DNA of 8,162 bases from JBGOTP01 sp041476545 (GTDB taxonomy: Bacteria > Acidobacteriota > Vicinamibacteria > Vicinamibacterales > CAVVIG01). The first letter of the stretch is position 1. Every line of letters begins with the position of its first letter. A program made the translations under genes and the position numbers. The stretch lies in contig JBGOTP010000238.1 of assembly GCA_041476545.1 (NCBI GenBank), positions 1 through 8,162 on the forward strand. The letters run 5' to 3'. The notes under the pieces were generated by a model. That model ran no database searches. It saw only the letters and a list, made by a program, of their open reading frames with translations, and had not been told where the DNA came from. This document shows, piece by piece, positions 1-6,877 of this stretch.

Positions 1-131
1 GGGCTGAAGTCCAACAGCCGCTCGCGACCGTCGTCATCGGGGGCCTCGTCACATCGACGACGTTGACGCTCCTGGTGTTGCCTGCGTTGTACCGGTGGTT
101 CCAACGGGAGCGCCCGGAGGTGGAACTGTGA
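1..131 (+). CDS. Heavy-metal RND efflux pump, inner-membrane subunit (CzcA/CusA family), C-terminal fragment
   Basis: This is the last 42 codons of a gene that begins before the window. The frame starts at base 3 and ends at TGA 129-131. The peptide runs AEVQQPLATVVIGGL, then VTSTTLTLLVLPALY and a short charged tail ending in RPEVEL. The block 'QPLATVVIGGL..ST.LTL.VLPALY' is the typical last transmembrane helix of heavy-metal-efflux RND transporters, which are about 1000-1050 residues long and export Zn, Cd, Co, Ni, Cu or Ag across both membranes with a periplasmic adaptor and an outer-membrane channel. The fragment alone cannot tell a CzcA-type from a CusA-type substrate. The zinc/cadmium-type P1B ATPase downstream makes divalent cations more likely. 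The stop overlaps the next start (TGATG), so the two genes are probably translationally coupled. Confidence 0.85.
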   Translation, partial: AEVQQPLATVVIGGLVTSTTLTLLVLPALYRWFQRERPEVEL

Positions 132-463
132 TGTATGAAGTGAAGGCGATTATTCGCGAGGAGCTGTTCGAGGGAGTCATGCAGGCCCTGCACGCCTTGG
201 CGGGGATACCAGGCGTCACGGTCTCCATCGTGCGTGGGTGCGGCACCCGGCGCGAGGCGTCAGCTGGTCATCCCGCCGAGTTCGGTGATGCCGAATTCGC
301 GAAACTGGAAACCGTTGTCCCGGAGCCGCTGCTGGAGCCCGTTCTGAAAGCGATCGAGGACTTCGCGCGGACAGGGCGCCGCGGCGACGGCAAGATCTTT
401 GTCATGCCCGTTCAGCAGGCGATCCGGGTCCGCACGGGCGAGCGCGGCGAGAACAGCCTGTAA
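131..463 (+). CDS. Divergent PII-like protein of the metal-efflux-associated group (no uridylylation tyrosine)
   Basis: 110 residues, starting at ATG 131. A strong ribosome binding site (GGAGGTGG, 116-123) sits 7 nt upstream and the start overlaps the RND stop. A longer in-frame reading from base 95 would run into the RND gene and has no such site. The PII fold signatures are clear: N-terminal YEVKAIIREE, RGCG at 35-38, the B-loop TGRRGDGKIF at 81-90 and the C-loop IRVRTGE at 98-104. Nucleotide-binding residues are therefore largely kept. The T-loop (about 39-57) is unlike GlnB: it has no Tyr51 and no Gln39, and is Arg/Ala/Glu-rich. A PII group encoded next to czcA/cusA-type genes (called PII-NG) is known. 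Its role is thought to be control of metal efflux rather than nitrogen signalling, but its mechanism is unsettled. Cys37 in RGCG could be a metal ligand; that is speculation. Confidence 0.88.
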   Translation: MYEVKAIIREELFEGVMQALHALAGIPGVTVSIVRGCGTRREASAGHPAEFGDAEFAKLETVVPEPLLEPVLKAIEDFARTGRRGDGKIFVMPVQQAIRVRTGERGENSL

Positions 464-472
464 AGAGGACAG

Positions 473-598
473 ATGAGGATCGACAAAGGCGGCTGGTGGC
501 GGAAAAACGATCAGGTCTTCGTCATCATCGTGCTGGTGCTCGTGCTGGCGATCGTGCTGTGGTTTCTGCTGACGATTGAAGTGTGGCCGCATGGCTGA
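473..598 (+). CDS. Small single-pass membrane protein (41 aa) in the metal efflux operon, unknown function
   Basis: 41 codons, ATG 473 to TGA 596-598. It begins 9 nt after the PII-like stop and has a good ribosome binding site (AGAGGA, about 465-470). The peptide starts with a basic, Trp-containing head (MRIDKGGWWRKNDQ), followed by one strongly hydrophobic helix at about residues 15-35 (VFVIIVLVLVLAIVLWF) and a short tail ending VWPHG. Positive charges lie before the helix, which predicts N-in, C-out topology. Its stop codon overlaps the P-type ATPase gene by 8 nt, which points to coupled translation. I do not recognise a family. From its position it could be a small accessory or regulatory subunit of the RND pump or the ATPase, comparable in kind to other small membrane proteins that bind transporters. 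It is easily missed by annotation because of its length. Confidence 0.7.
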   Translation: MRIDKGGWWRKNDQVFVIIVLVLVLAIVLWFLLTIEVWPHG

Positions 599-2777
599 TC
601 GCGATTTCGTTATGGCGTTCAGGATCCACGGCATGGATTGCGCCGAGGAGGTCACGCTGCTCAAAAAATCCGTCGGCCCCATTGTTGGCGGGGAAGAGCG
701 TCTCGCCTTCGACATTCTGAACGCGAAGATGATCGTGTCTCCAGGACAGCCCGTGTCACGTGAGTTCATTGAACAGGCTGTCCGAAGCGCCGGGCTTCGC
801 GCGGAGCCATGGCGCGACGCAGACGGAGAGGGCCGAGCAGAGCGCTTTTGGGACCGGCGGGGTCGTACGCTGTTGACGATCGCGAGCGGTGTCCTCCTCA
901 TCGGAGGGTTTCTGGTCCATGTCGCGTTCGTCGGTGGGCTCGTCGCGGCGCTTGGCAGCGAGGGCCTGGGACTGGGACACGGCGTGCCGCTGGTCGTCCG
1001 GATTGTCTACGGAGCCGGCATTCTCGCGGGCGGCTGGTTCGTTGGCCCCAAGGCCTGGTTTGCCGTCAAGGCACTACGGCCGGATATGAACCTCCTGATG
1101 CTGGTTGCCGTGGTTGGCGCCGTCGGCATCGGCGAGTGGTTCGAGGCCGCCACTGTAAGTTTCCTTTTCGCACTATCGCTCACGCTCGAGACATGGAGCA
1201 TCGGTCGCGCCCGGCGGGCGATTGGGGCGTTGGTGGCTCTGGTACCGCCAGTGGTGCGGCTGATCACCGAGGCGGCGCCGCGTGAAGTCCCCGCCGGAGA
1301 GGTGATCCCCGGCTCGCTATTTCTCGTGAAACCCGGAGAGCGGATTCCTTTGGACGGGCAGGTTCTCCACGGCACGAGTGATGTGAACCAAGCGCCGATC
1401 ACGGGCGAGAGTGTGCCGGCATCAAAGAGTCCTGGCGCGGAGGTCTTTGCGGGCACGATCAATGGTGACGGGGTCCTCGAGATCCGGTCCACAAAGAAGG
1501 CGAGCGATACGACGCTCGCCCACATCATCCGCATGGTTGGCGAGGCGTCCAGCCGCCGCGCACCATCGGAACGCTGGGTCGAACGTTTCGCGCGCGTCTA
1601 TACGCCAGCGGTCATGGCGACCGCCGTGCTCGTCTTCCTGATTCCGCCGCTCGTGTTTCAAGGCGGGTGGAGCGTCTGGTTTTATCGATCCCTCGTTCTC
1701 CTCGTGATCGGTTGCCCCTGCGCGCTCGTCATTTCCACGCCCGTGACGATTGTGGCGTCGCTGGCCGCATCCGCGCGGAATGGTGTCCTGGTCAAGGGAG
1801 GCGACCATGTCGAGTCACCGGCCCGGATCGCGGCCGTCGCGTTTGACAAGACGGGTACCTTGACGCGTGGTCAGCCGGAAGTGACCGAGCTCGTGGCCCT
1901 CAATGGTCACACGGACGCCGAGCTACTCGCGCGAGCCGCGGGTATCGAGGCACATAACAACCACCCCATCGGGCGAGCCATTGCGGGTTACGCGAAGCGC
2001 CGTGAAGTGACTGCTCTCAGTGCGGATGATGTCCAGATGATCCAAGGCAAAGGTGCAACGGGCCGGATTGGGGGCCAGTCGTATTGGGTTGGGTCGCACC
2101 GCTTCCTCGAGGAGCGTCAGCAGGAAACGCCAGAGGTCCATCAGCGGCTGGAAGCCATGAGCGGAGCAGGCCAGACGGTTGTTGTGGTGGGGAACGACCG
2201 GCACGTCTGCGGATTCATTGGTCTGGCGGACACAGTACGGCCCGAAGCAGCGTCCGCTCTTCGGTCACTCCGCGCGGCAGGCGTTCGTCACATCGTCATG
2301 TTGACAGGTGACAATCGCGGAACAGCTGAGGTGATTGCCGCAAAGACCGGCGTCGATGAAATCCTGGCGGAGCTGCTGCCGGCGGACAAAGTGACGGCCA
2401 TTGAATCGCTGGTCGCCAAGTACAAGACGGTGGCCATGGTTGGAGACGGTGTGAACGACGCCCCCGCGATGGCTCGCGCGAGCGTGGGCATCGCGATGGG
2501 CGCGGCTGGCAGCGACGCCGCTATCGAGACTGCCGACATCGCGCTGATGTCCGACGATCTCAGCAAGCTGCCGTGGCTCGTTCTACACTCGCGGCGCACG
2601 CTCACGATCATCAGACAGAACATCTGGCTGTCACTCTGCGTGAAAACGCTTTTCGTCGTCCTGACCTTCGCCGGCTTCGCTTCACTCTGGTCCGCCATCG
2701 CGGCCGACATGGGGATCTCGCTCCTGGTCATCACGAACGCGTTGCGTCTACTTCGCGCCGAACCGGCGGCAGTCTAG
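591..2777 (+). CDS. cadA: Zn2+/Cd2+/Pb2+-translocating P1B-type ATPase (ZntA/CadA family)
   Basis: 728 residues from ATG 591; a TTG at 576 is in frame but has no better ribosome binding site. It is an inner-membrane ATP-driven pump exporting divalent soft metals from the cytoplasm. One N-terminal heavy-metal-associated domain (about 9-74) carries GMDCAEE at 14-20, with one Cys followed by Glu-Glu instead of CxxC. Next come membrane helices at about 93-205, the actuator motif TGES (271-274), the ion-site CPC (375-377), the phosphorylation motif DKTGT with Asp419, the nucleotide-binding HP (458-459), TGDN (572-575) and GDGVND (618-623). In the last helix, Asp706 of 'ADMGISLLV' matches the conserved aspartate of Zn/Cd/Pb pumps (ZntA Asp714) rather than the Met/Ser pattern of copper pumps. 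Length and all catalytic motifs are complete, so the gene should be functional. No metal-responsive regulator gene is visible in the window. Confidence 0.93.
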   Translation: MADRDFVMAFRIHGMDCAEEVTLLKKSVGPIVGGEERLAFDILNAKMIVSPGQPVSREFIEQAVRSAGLRAEPWRDADGEGRAERFWDRRGRTLLTIASGVLLIGGFLVHVAFVGGLVAALGSEGLGLGHGVPLVVRIVYGAGILAGGWFVGPKAWFAVKALRPDMNLLMLVAVVGAVGIGEWFEAATVSFLFALSLTLETWSIGRARRAIGALVALVPPVVRLITEAAPREVPAGEVIPGSLFLVKPGERIPLDGQVLHGTSDVNQAPITGESVPASKSPGAEVFAGTINGDGVLEIRSTKKASDTTLAHIIRMVGEASSRRAPSERWVERFARVYTPAVMATAVLVFLIPPLVFQGGWSVWFYRSLVLLVIGCPCALVISTPVTIVASLAASARNGVLVKGGDHVESPARIAAVAFDKTGTLTRGQPEVTELVALNGHTDAELLARAAGIEAHNNHPIGRAIAGYAKRREVTALSADDVQMIQGKGATGRIGGQSYWVGSHRFLEERQQETPEVHQRLEAMSGAGQTVVVVGNDRHVCGFIGLADTVRPEAASALRSLRAAGVRHIVMLTGDNRGTAEVIAAKTGVDEILAELLPADKVTAIESLVAKYKTVAMVGDGVNDAPAMARASVGIAMGAAGSDAAIETADIALMSDDLSKLPWLVLHSRRTLTIIRQNIWLSLCVKTLFVVLTFAGFASLWSAIAADMGISLLVITNALRLLRAEPAAV

Positions 2778-2783
2778 CGTAGG

Positions 2784-2808
2784 CTGATTGTGGACCGCGG
2801 TCTATCAG
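2784..2808. promoter_or_regulatory. Interrupted dyad between the ATPase and lipoprotein genes
   Basis: A perfect 10-bp palindrome GACCGCGGTC (2793-2802) is flanked by CTGAT (2784-2788) and ATCAG (2804-2808), giving a 25-nt imperfect inverted repeat just after the ATPase stop. It could fold in RNA or serve as a dimeric repressor site for the downstream lipoprotein gene. There is no T-run after it, so an intrinsic terminator is not supported. The function is inferred only from symmetry and position. Confidence 0.25.
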
Positions 2809-2856
2809 GGTGGTGCTCGCGATCTGGCTCGGCAGAATCTGGACGAGGAGAGTACG

Positions 2857-3267
2857 GTGAAAAGAGTTCTATCGCATGCGGTCATCGTTGCCGCGACCGT
2901 AACGATCGCGGCCTGCGGGAAGCCTGGCGAAGGAGGACTACGGGAGTCGTTTGCCCAACAGCTCGGCTCGAATCGGTTCATCAAAGACGTTCAGGTGAAC
3001 GGCGATGAGCTGACGTTCTCTGGACCCGGCGCGGAAGGCGGGGTGGCCAAATGGCGGGTTCACATCGATTCGGCGGTCGTCGAACCCAACGACGACCGCG
3101 CGCGGCCCTACAAGGGCGTCGTGACATCGTCGTGGTATTCGGACGGTCAACTCGTCCAGTCGCGCGGCCGCAACTCGAACCTTCCCCTCGAACTCACGGA
3201 CAATGGCCTTGCTCAGGATTGCTGGGCGCTCTGGGACAAGGAGGCGAAGCGGTGGAGCTGGGAGTAA
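2857..3267 (+). CDS. Predicted lipoprotein of unknown function
   Basis: 136 residues from GTG 2857. The start is chosen because GAGGAG (2845-2850) lies 6 nt upstream and because it puts a proper signal peptide at the N-terminus; the frame is open further upstream to 2788 but without these features. The signal has a basic KR at 2-3, a hydrophobic stretch (about 8-18) and a lipobox IAAC with Cys20, so it should be lipidated and anchored in the envelope. The mature part is about 116 residues, polar, with FIKDVQVNGDELTFSGPG near the start and a Trp-rich end (CWALWDKEAKRWSWE). The middle (KWRVHIDSAVVE, YKGVVTSSWYSDGQ) looks like beta strands. I do not recognise the family. It sits between the metal ATPase and the cytochrome gene on the same strand, with only 24 nt to the latter, so it may be co-transcribed with it. 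Confidence 0.72.
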   Translation: MKRVLSHAVIVAATVTIAACGKPGEGGLRESFAQQLGSNRFIKDVQVNGDELTFSGPGAEGGVAKWRVHIDSAVVEPNDDRARPYKGVVTSSWYSDGQLVQSRGRNSNLPLELTDNGLAQDCWALWDKEAKRWSWE

Positions 3268-3291
3268 ACGTCACGATCGCCTGGAGGCAAA

Positions 3292-3954
3292 ATGTTAGAT
3301 GTTCGATCTCGTAAGCGTCTCGCCACATGGTCCGGATTGTTTGCCGTGGGCCTATTGACGTCCACATGTTCGTCCTCTTCGTCGTCGAAGCCGGCTCCAG
3401 TGCCACCCCCCGCGCTTCAGCTTTGGGGAGACATGACACCGGTCGTTTCCGTCAAGGAGCTGATGCGGGACATGATCGATCCCATCGCTGACTATGTGTT
3501 CGACTCGATCTCCACCGTGATCGACGGGAAGCGCACGGTGGAAACAGCGCCGAAGACGGACGCGGACTGGGACAAGATCCGAATGGGTGGGGTCATGATT
3601 GCGGAGGGCGCCTATCTGCTCAAGGTTCCCAGGCCCTTCGTCCCGCTTGGAGACGCAAACAACAGCACCGGCCCGGATGCGGTGGAATTGTCGGCGGCTC
3701 AGATCACGGCCAAGCTCGAGGCGGACCCGGTGAGGTGGAATGCCAGAATCGAGGCGCTACGAAACGTTGGGCTCGAGGTCCTCGACATCGTGAAGAGGAG
3801 GAACGCCCAGGAGATGTGGGACGCGGCCGAAAATCTCGACACGGCGTGTGAGAACTGCCATCTCGACTACTGGTATCCCAACCAAGTGGAGCAGATGAAG
3901 AAGCTCGATAGCCGCCTCAAGGAGCTCTACGGACCAAGAGGGATCGGGCGGTAG
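3292..3954 (+). CDS. Exported mono-heme cytochrome c with C-terminal CXXCH (c'-like), possibly membrane-anchored
   Basis: 220 residues from ATG 3292, with GGAGG at 3283-3287 upstream. The N-terminus is an export signal: basic RSRKR at 5-9, a hydrophobic core at about 13-23, then LLTSTC with Cys26 followed by a Ser run and a Pro-rich linker (about 27-40). The lipobox is non-canonical (Thr before Cys), so lipidation is uncertain. The only heme-binding motif is CENCH at 186-190, near the C-terminus, in a mostly helical protein. This is the layout of class II cytochromes c (cytochrome c' and cytochrome b562-type four-helix bundles), which act in the periplasm in electron transfer or in binding NO or metals. 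An insertion at about 110-135 and the long N-terminal linker are unlike classical cytochrome c' (about 130 residues). The exact family and partner are not clear. The preceding lipoprotein gene ends 24 nt upstream. Confidence 0.75.
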   Translation: MLDVRSRKRLATWSGLFAVGLLTSTCSSSSSSKPAPVPPPALQLWGDMTPVVSVKELMRDMIDPIADYVFDSISTVIDGKRTVETAPKTDADWDKIRMGGVMIAEGAYLLKVPRPFVPLGDANNSTGPDAVELSAAQITAKLEADPVRWNARIEALRNVGLEVLDIVKRRNAQEMWDAAENLDTACENCHLDYWYPNQVEQMKKLDSRLKELYGPRGIGR

Positions 3955-3994
3955 GGCCGTGACCTTTTCGAAGTGAGGGGACGAGGGATTATGA

Positions 3995-6541
3995 TTGCGT
4001 GCAGTCATGCCCGAACCTCAGCCTTCTCCTGTCGATTCGCGTCCCGATGCGCGCGTGGCCCGCACCGCCCGGCTCGACGCCGCCCGCCGGGAGCTGTGTG
4101 CCGCGACCGAACGGGGAGAGGGCGGCCGCCAGGCGCTGAAGCAGTATTCGCAGCGCATGGATGCGATCATCCAGCAGCTCTTTGCCGACGCCGATGCCGG
4201 ATCGCAGCTCGTCGGGGTCTACGCGCTCGGCGGCTACGGACGCCGGCAGCTCTGCCTGCACTCCGACGTTGACCTGCTCATCCTGTTTGCCGGCGTGCTC
4301 AGTGCTCCGGACGAACGCTTCCTCCACGCGTTTCTCAACCCGCTCTGGGACCTCGGGCTCACGATTGGTCATCACGTGCGGGAGGTCACCGACGGATCGA
4401 AGCTTGCCGAGGACAACTCCGAATTTCTGCTGGCGCTTACCGACGCCCGCGCCGTGGCGGGAGACGCCACGCTCCTCGATCAGTTCATCGAGGCCACCGA
4501 CGTGTCGCGCACGGCGGCACGCACGCTGGACGCGCTGAAAGCGCTCATCGCCGAGCGGCACAGCCGATTCAACGACACGCTCTATCAGCTCGAGCCCGAC
4601 GTCAAGGACTCGCCCGGCGGCCTCCGCGATTTGTTCGGTGCGCAAACCATCGCGAAACTGACCGATCCGGCGCTGCTCACGCAAGGCGGGTCCGGTCTGC
4701 GCGCGATGGACGATGCGGAGGAATTCTTCTTCCGGGTGCGATCGATCCTGCACGCTGAAGCCAAACGTCACCACAACGTCCTCGGCCACGAGCTTCAGGA
4801 ACGGGTCGCCGATCGCCTCGGGTATGCCGGCACGTCGGCGCGGCAGCGTGTCGAACGGCTCATGGGCGACTACTTCCGGCACGCCCGCGCGATCGATCGG
4901 ACGGTTCGATGGGCGCTGAAGGCCGCGCCCCTGCCGATTGGTCCCAATCTGGTCCGTGCGGCCGACGGCGTCAGGTTCGTGGACGTGCGCGAGGCCGCCG
5001 GGCGGCCCGCGACCTGGCTGGCGCTCTTTCAGACGGCCATCGACGGGGGATGCGCGGTCGCCGACGAGGCGATCGCCTGTGTCGAGCAGAATGCCGGCCG
5101 GTTTTCCGCGACGGACTTCTTTCCCACGCCCGCCGACCGCGACGCGCTACTTCGGTTTCTCACACCGCGGCCGGGACTCTACGCCCGTCTGTCCGAGATG
5201 CACGACGCGGGGCTGCTCGGCCAGATGTTTCCCGAGTTCAAGAAAATCAGCTTTCTGGTGGTCCGCGACTTCTATCACAAGTACACCGTCGACGAGCACA
5301 CGCTCTTGACCATTCGCAACCTGGAACGGCTGACCGAAGCGTCCCCGGCACGCGGCCGGTTCTCGCGGGTGCTCGGGGAATTGGAACACCCGGAACTCCT
5401 GGTGCTGTCGCTGCTCTACCACGACACAGGGAAAGGCCGCGGGCAGAGCCACGAGGTCGAGAGCCGCCGGCTCACGACGAAGATGCTGGATCGTCTGGAG
5501 GTGACCGGGGACGCGCGCGCGACCGTCGAATTTCTCGTGAGCGAGCACCTCAAGATGTCGCTCGTCGCCTTCAGGCGCGACACCGAGGATCCTGAAATTG
5601 TCCGCCAGTTCGCCACCCTCGTCGGTGTCGAGGAGCGGCTGAAGATGCTCTGTCTCATGACGCTCGCCGACGTCGAGGCGGTCAGCAGGGAGACGCTGAC
5701 CCCCTGGAAGGAAGAACTCCTCTGGCGCCTGTACGTCGATGCGTACAATCACCTGACGCTCGCCTACGGCGACGAGGTCATCGACGCGAAGCAGGCGGCC
5801 ATCGCCGAGCTCGTCGAACAGCGCCCCGACGATCTGTCTCGCGACGAGATCGCCGACTTCCTTCAGGGATTGCCTCGACGCTATCTGCAGCTCTTTCCCG
5901 GCGAGGCGGTCTATCGCCATGTCCGCCTTGCGCGCGACCTTGCGCCAGGGTCCGTCCAGGCCTGGCTCGAACACAAGGATTCAGCCTGGGAGCTGACGGT
6001 GCTGACGCGGGATCAGCCATTCCTGTTTTCGAATATTTCAGGGGTCCTGTCCTCCTACGGGATGGACATTTTGCGGGGGTTCGCCTTCACCAAACCGGAC
6101 GGCCTCGTCGTCGACATGTTCCATTTCACCGATGATGAGCGATTCCTGGAGCTGAATGCCGACGGCGACGCGCATCTCATCGCCGCGTTGCAGGAGGTGA
6201 TTGCCGGTCGTAAGGACGTGGCCGTGCGTCTCAAGGGACGGGAGGAAGGAGCGCTCCGCCGCAAGCTGCCAGGATTCGCGCCCGTCATCCATTGCGATAA
6301 CGAGGCGTCGAAACGCTATACCATTGTCGAGATCATCGCGGAAAATGGCCTTGGCCTGTTGTATCGCATGAGTCGCGTCATGTCCGAGTCGGGATGCGAC
6401 GTCGATCTCGTCCTGATTGCGACAGAAGGCCGCCGCGCTATCGACGTGTTTCACTTGACGCGGAACGGCGCGAAGCTGTCTCCGCAGCAGCAGGCCGAAT
6501 TGACGGACAACCTGCACCGGGTCCTGGAGGGACGTTCATGA
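3995..6541 (+). CDS. glnD: [Protein-PII] uridylyltransferase / uridylyl-removing enzyme
   Basis: 848 residues from TTG 3995, which has AGGGA (3984-3988) at a good distance; ATG 4007 (844 residues) is the alternative. GlnD is the cytoplasmic sensor of glutamine: it adds UMP to PII when glutamine is low and removes it when glutamine is high. Domains in order are: a nucleotidyltransferase domain with GGYGR (79-83) and HSDVDLL, giving catalytic Asp91 and Asp93; the PII-uridylyltransferase helical region (about 150-310); an HD hydrolase domain (about 430-560) with DEHTLL and YHDTGKG (His476-Asp477); and two C-terminal ACT domains (about 665-735 and 775-845) that bind glutamine. Length is normal for the family and both catalytic centres look intact. 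The stop overlaps the ATG of the PII gene by four bases (ATGA), so the enzyme and its substrate are coupled. Confidence 0.95.
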   Translation: MRAVMPEPQPSPVDSRPDARVARTARLDAARRELCAATERGEGGRQALKQYSQRMDAIIQQLFADADAGSQLVGVYALGGYGRRQLCLHSDVDLLILFAGVLSAPDERFLHAFLNPLWDLGLTIGHHVREVTDGSKLAEDNSEFLLALTDARAVAGDATLLDQFIEATDVSRTAARTLDALKALIAERHSRFNDTLYQLEPDVKDSPGGLRDLFGAQTIAKLTDPALLTQGGSGLRAMDDAEEFFFRVRSILHAEAKRHHNVLGHELQERVADRLGYAGTSARQRVERLMGDYFRHARAIDRTVRWALKAAPLPIGPNLVRAADGVRFVDVREAAGRPATWLALFQTAIDGGCAVADEAIACVEQNAGRFSATDFFPTPADRDALLRFLTPRPGLYARLSEMHDAGLLGQMFPEFKKISFLVVRDFYHKYTVDEHTLLTIRNLERLTEASPARGRFSRVLGELEHPELLVLSLLYHDTGKGRGQSHEVESRRLTTKMLDRLEVTGDARATVEFLVSEHLKMSLVAFRRDTEDPEIVRQFATLVGVEERLKMLCLMTLADVEAVSRETLTPWKEELLWRLYVDAYNHLTLAYGDEVIDAKQAAIAELVEQRPDDLSRDEIADFLQGLPRRYLQLFPGEAVYRHVRLARDLAPGSVQAWLEHKDSAWELTVLTRDQPFLFSNISGVLSSYGMDILRGFAFTKPDGLVVDMFHFTDDERFLELNADGDAHLIAALQEVIAGRKDVAVRLKGREEGALRRKLPGFAPVIHCDNEASKRYTIVEIIAENGLGLLYRMSRVMSESGCDVDLVLIATEGRRAIDVFHLTRNGAKLSPQQQAELTDNLHRVLEGRS

Positions 6542-6870
6542 AGCTCATCAAGTCGATCGTTCGGCCGAACAAAGTGGATGAAGTCAAAGCTGCGCTCGAG
6601 AAGCTGCAGATTTCCGGTATGACCGTGACCGAAGTCCGCGGGCACGGCAAACAGAAGGGACACACGGCCATTTATCGTGGTCAGGAATATCTGGTCAGCC
6701 TGCTGCCCAAAATGGAAATAGAGGTCGTGGTGTCGGACTCGGTCGTAGACGAGGTGATCAAGGCCATTATCGAGGCGGCGCGAACCGGTGAGATTGGCGA
6801 TGGCCGCGTGTTCGTGCTTCCGGTGAATGAGAGCTATAAGATCCGCACCGGCGAAAAGGAAGTGTCCTGA
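6538..6870 (+). CDS. glnB: Nitrogen regulatory protein PII
   Basis: 110 residues from ATG 6538, with GGAGGG (6526-6531) 6 nt upstream. This is a canonical trimeric PII signal protein that reads ATP/ADP and 2-oxoglutarate and controls nitrogen enzymes and transporters. Visible signatures are RGHGKQKGH (34-42, with Gln39), the T-loop YRGQEY with Tyr51 in the exact uridylylation position, Lys58, the B-loop TGEIGDGRVF (83-92) and the C-loop YKIRTGE (100-106). Two usually conserved nucleotide-contact positions carry conservative swaps relative to E. coli GlnB: Arg90 for Lys and Lys101 for Arg. It is directly coupled to glnD, which fits Tyr51 being modified. No amtB or glnA lies nearby in the window, so GlnB rather than GlnK is a convention here. 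An in-frame reading starting further upstream (6394) would lie inside glnD and is not used. Confidence 0.95.
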   Translation: MKLIKSIVRPNKVDEVKAALEKLQISGMTVTEVRGHGKQKGHTAIYRGQEYLVSLLPKMEIEVVVSDSVVDEVIKAIIEAARTGEIGDGRVFVLPVNESYKIRTGEKEVS

Positions 6871-6877
6871 TCGGCAG

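Noticed and set aside
3989..4882. 297-codon open frame on the minus strand opposite glnD
   Set aside because: It lies wholly within glnD, whose domains and catalytic motifs are clear. The antisense product is Arg/Val/Glu-rich and has no recognisable motif, as expected for a GC-rich antisense shadow.
5147..5974. 275-codon open frame on the minus strand opposite the HD domain of glnD
   Set aside because: Shadow frame caused by high GC at third codon positions; no start signal or family motif.
6871..6877. Shared bidirectional terminator between glnB and ftsB
   Set aside because: Only 7 nt separate the stops and I see no convincing stem with T-run in or near them.
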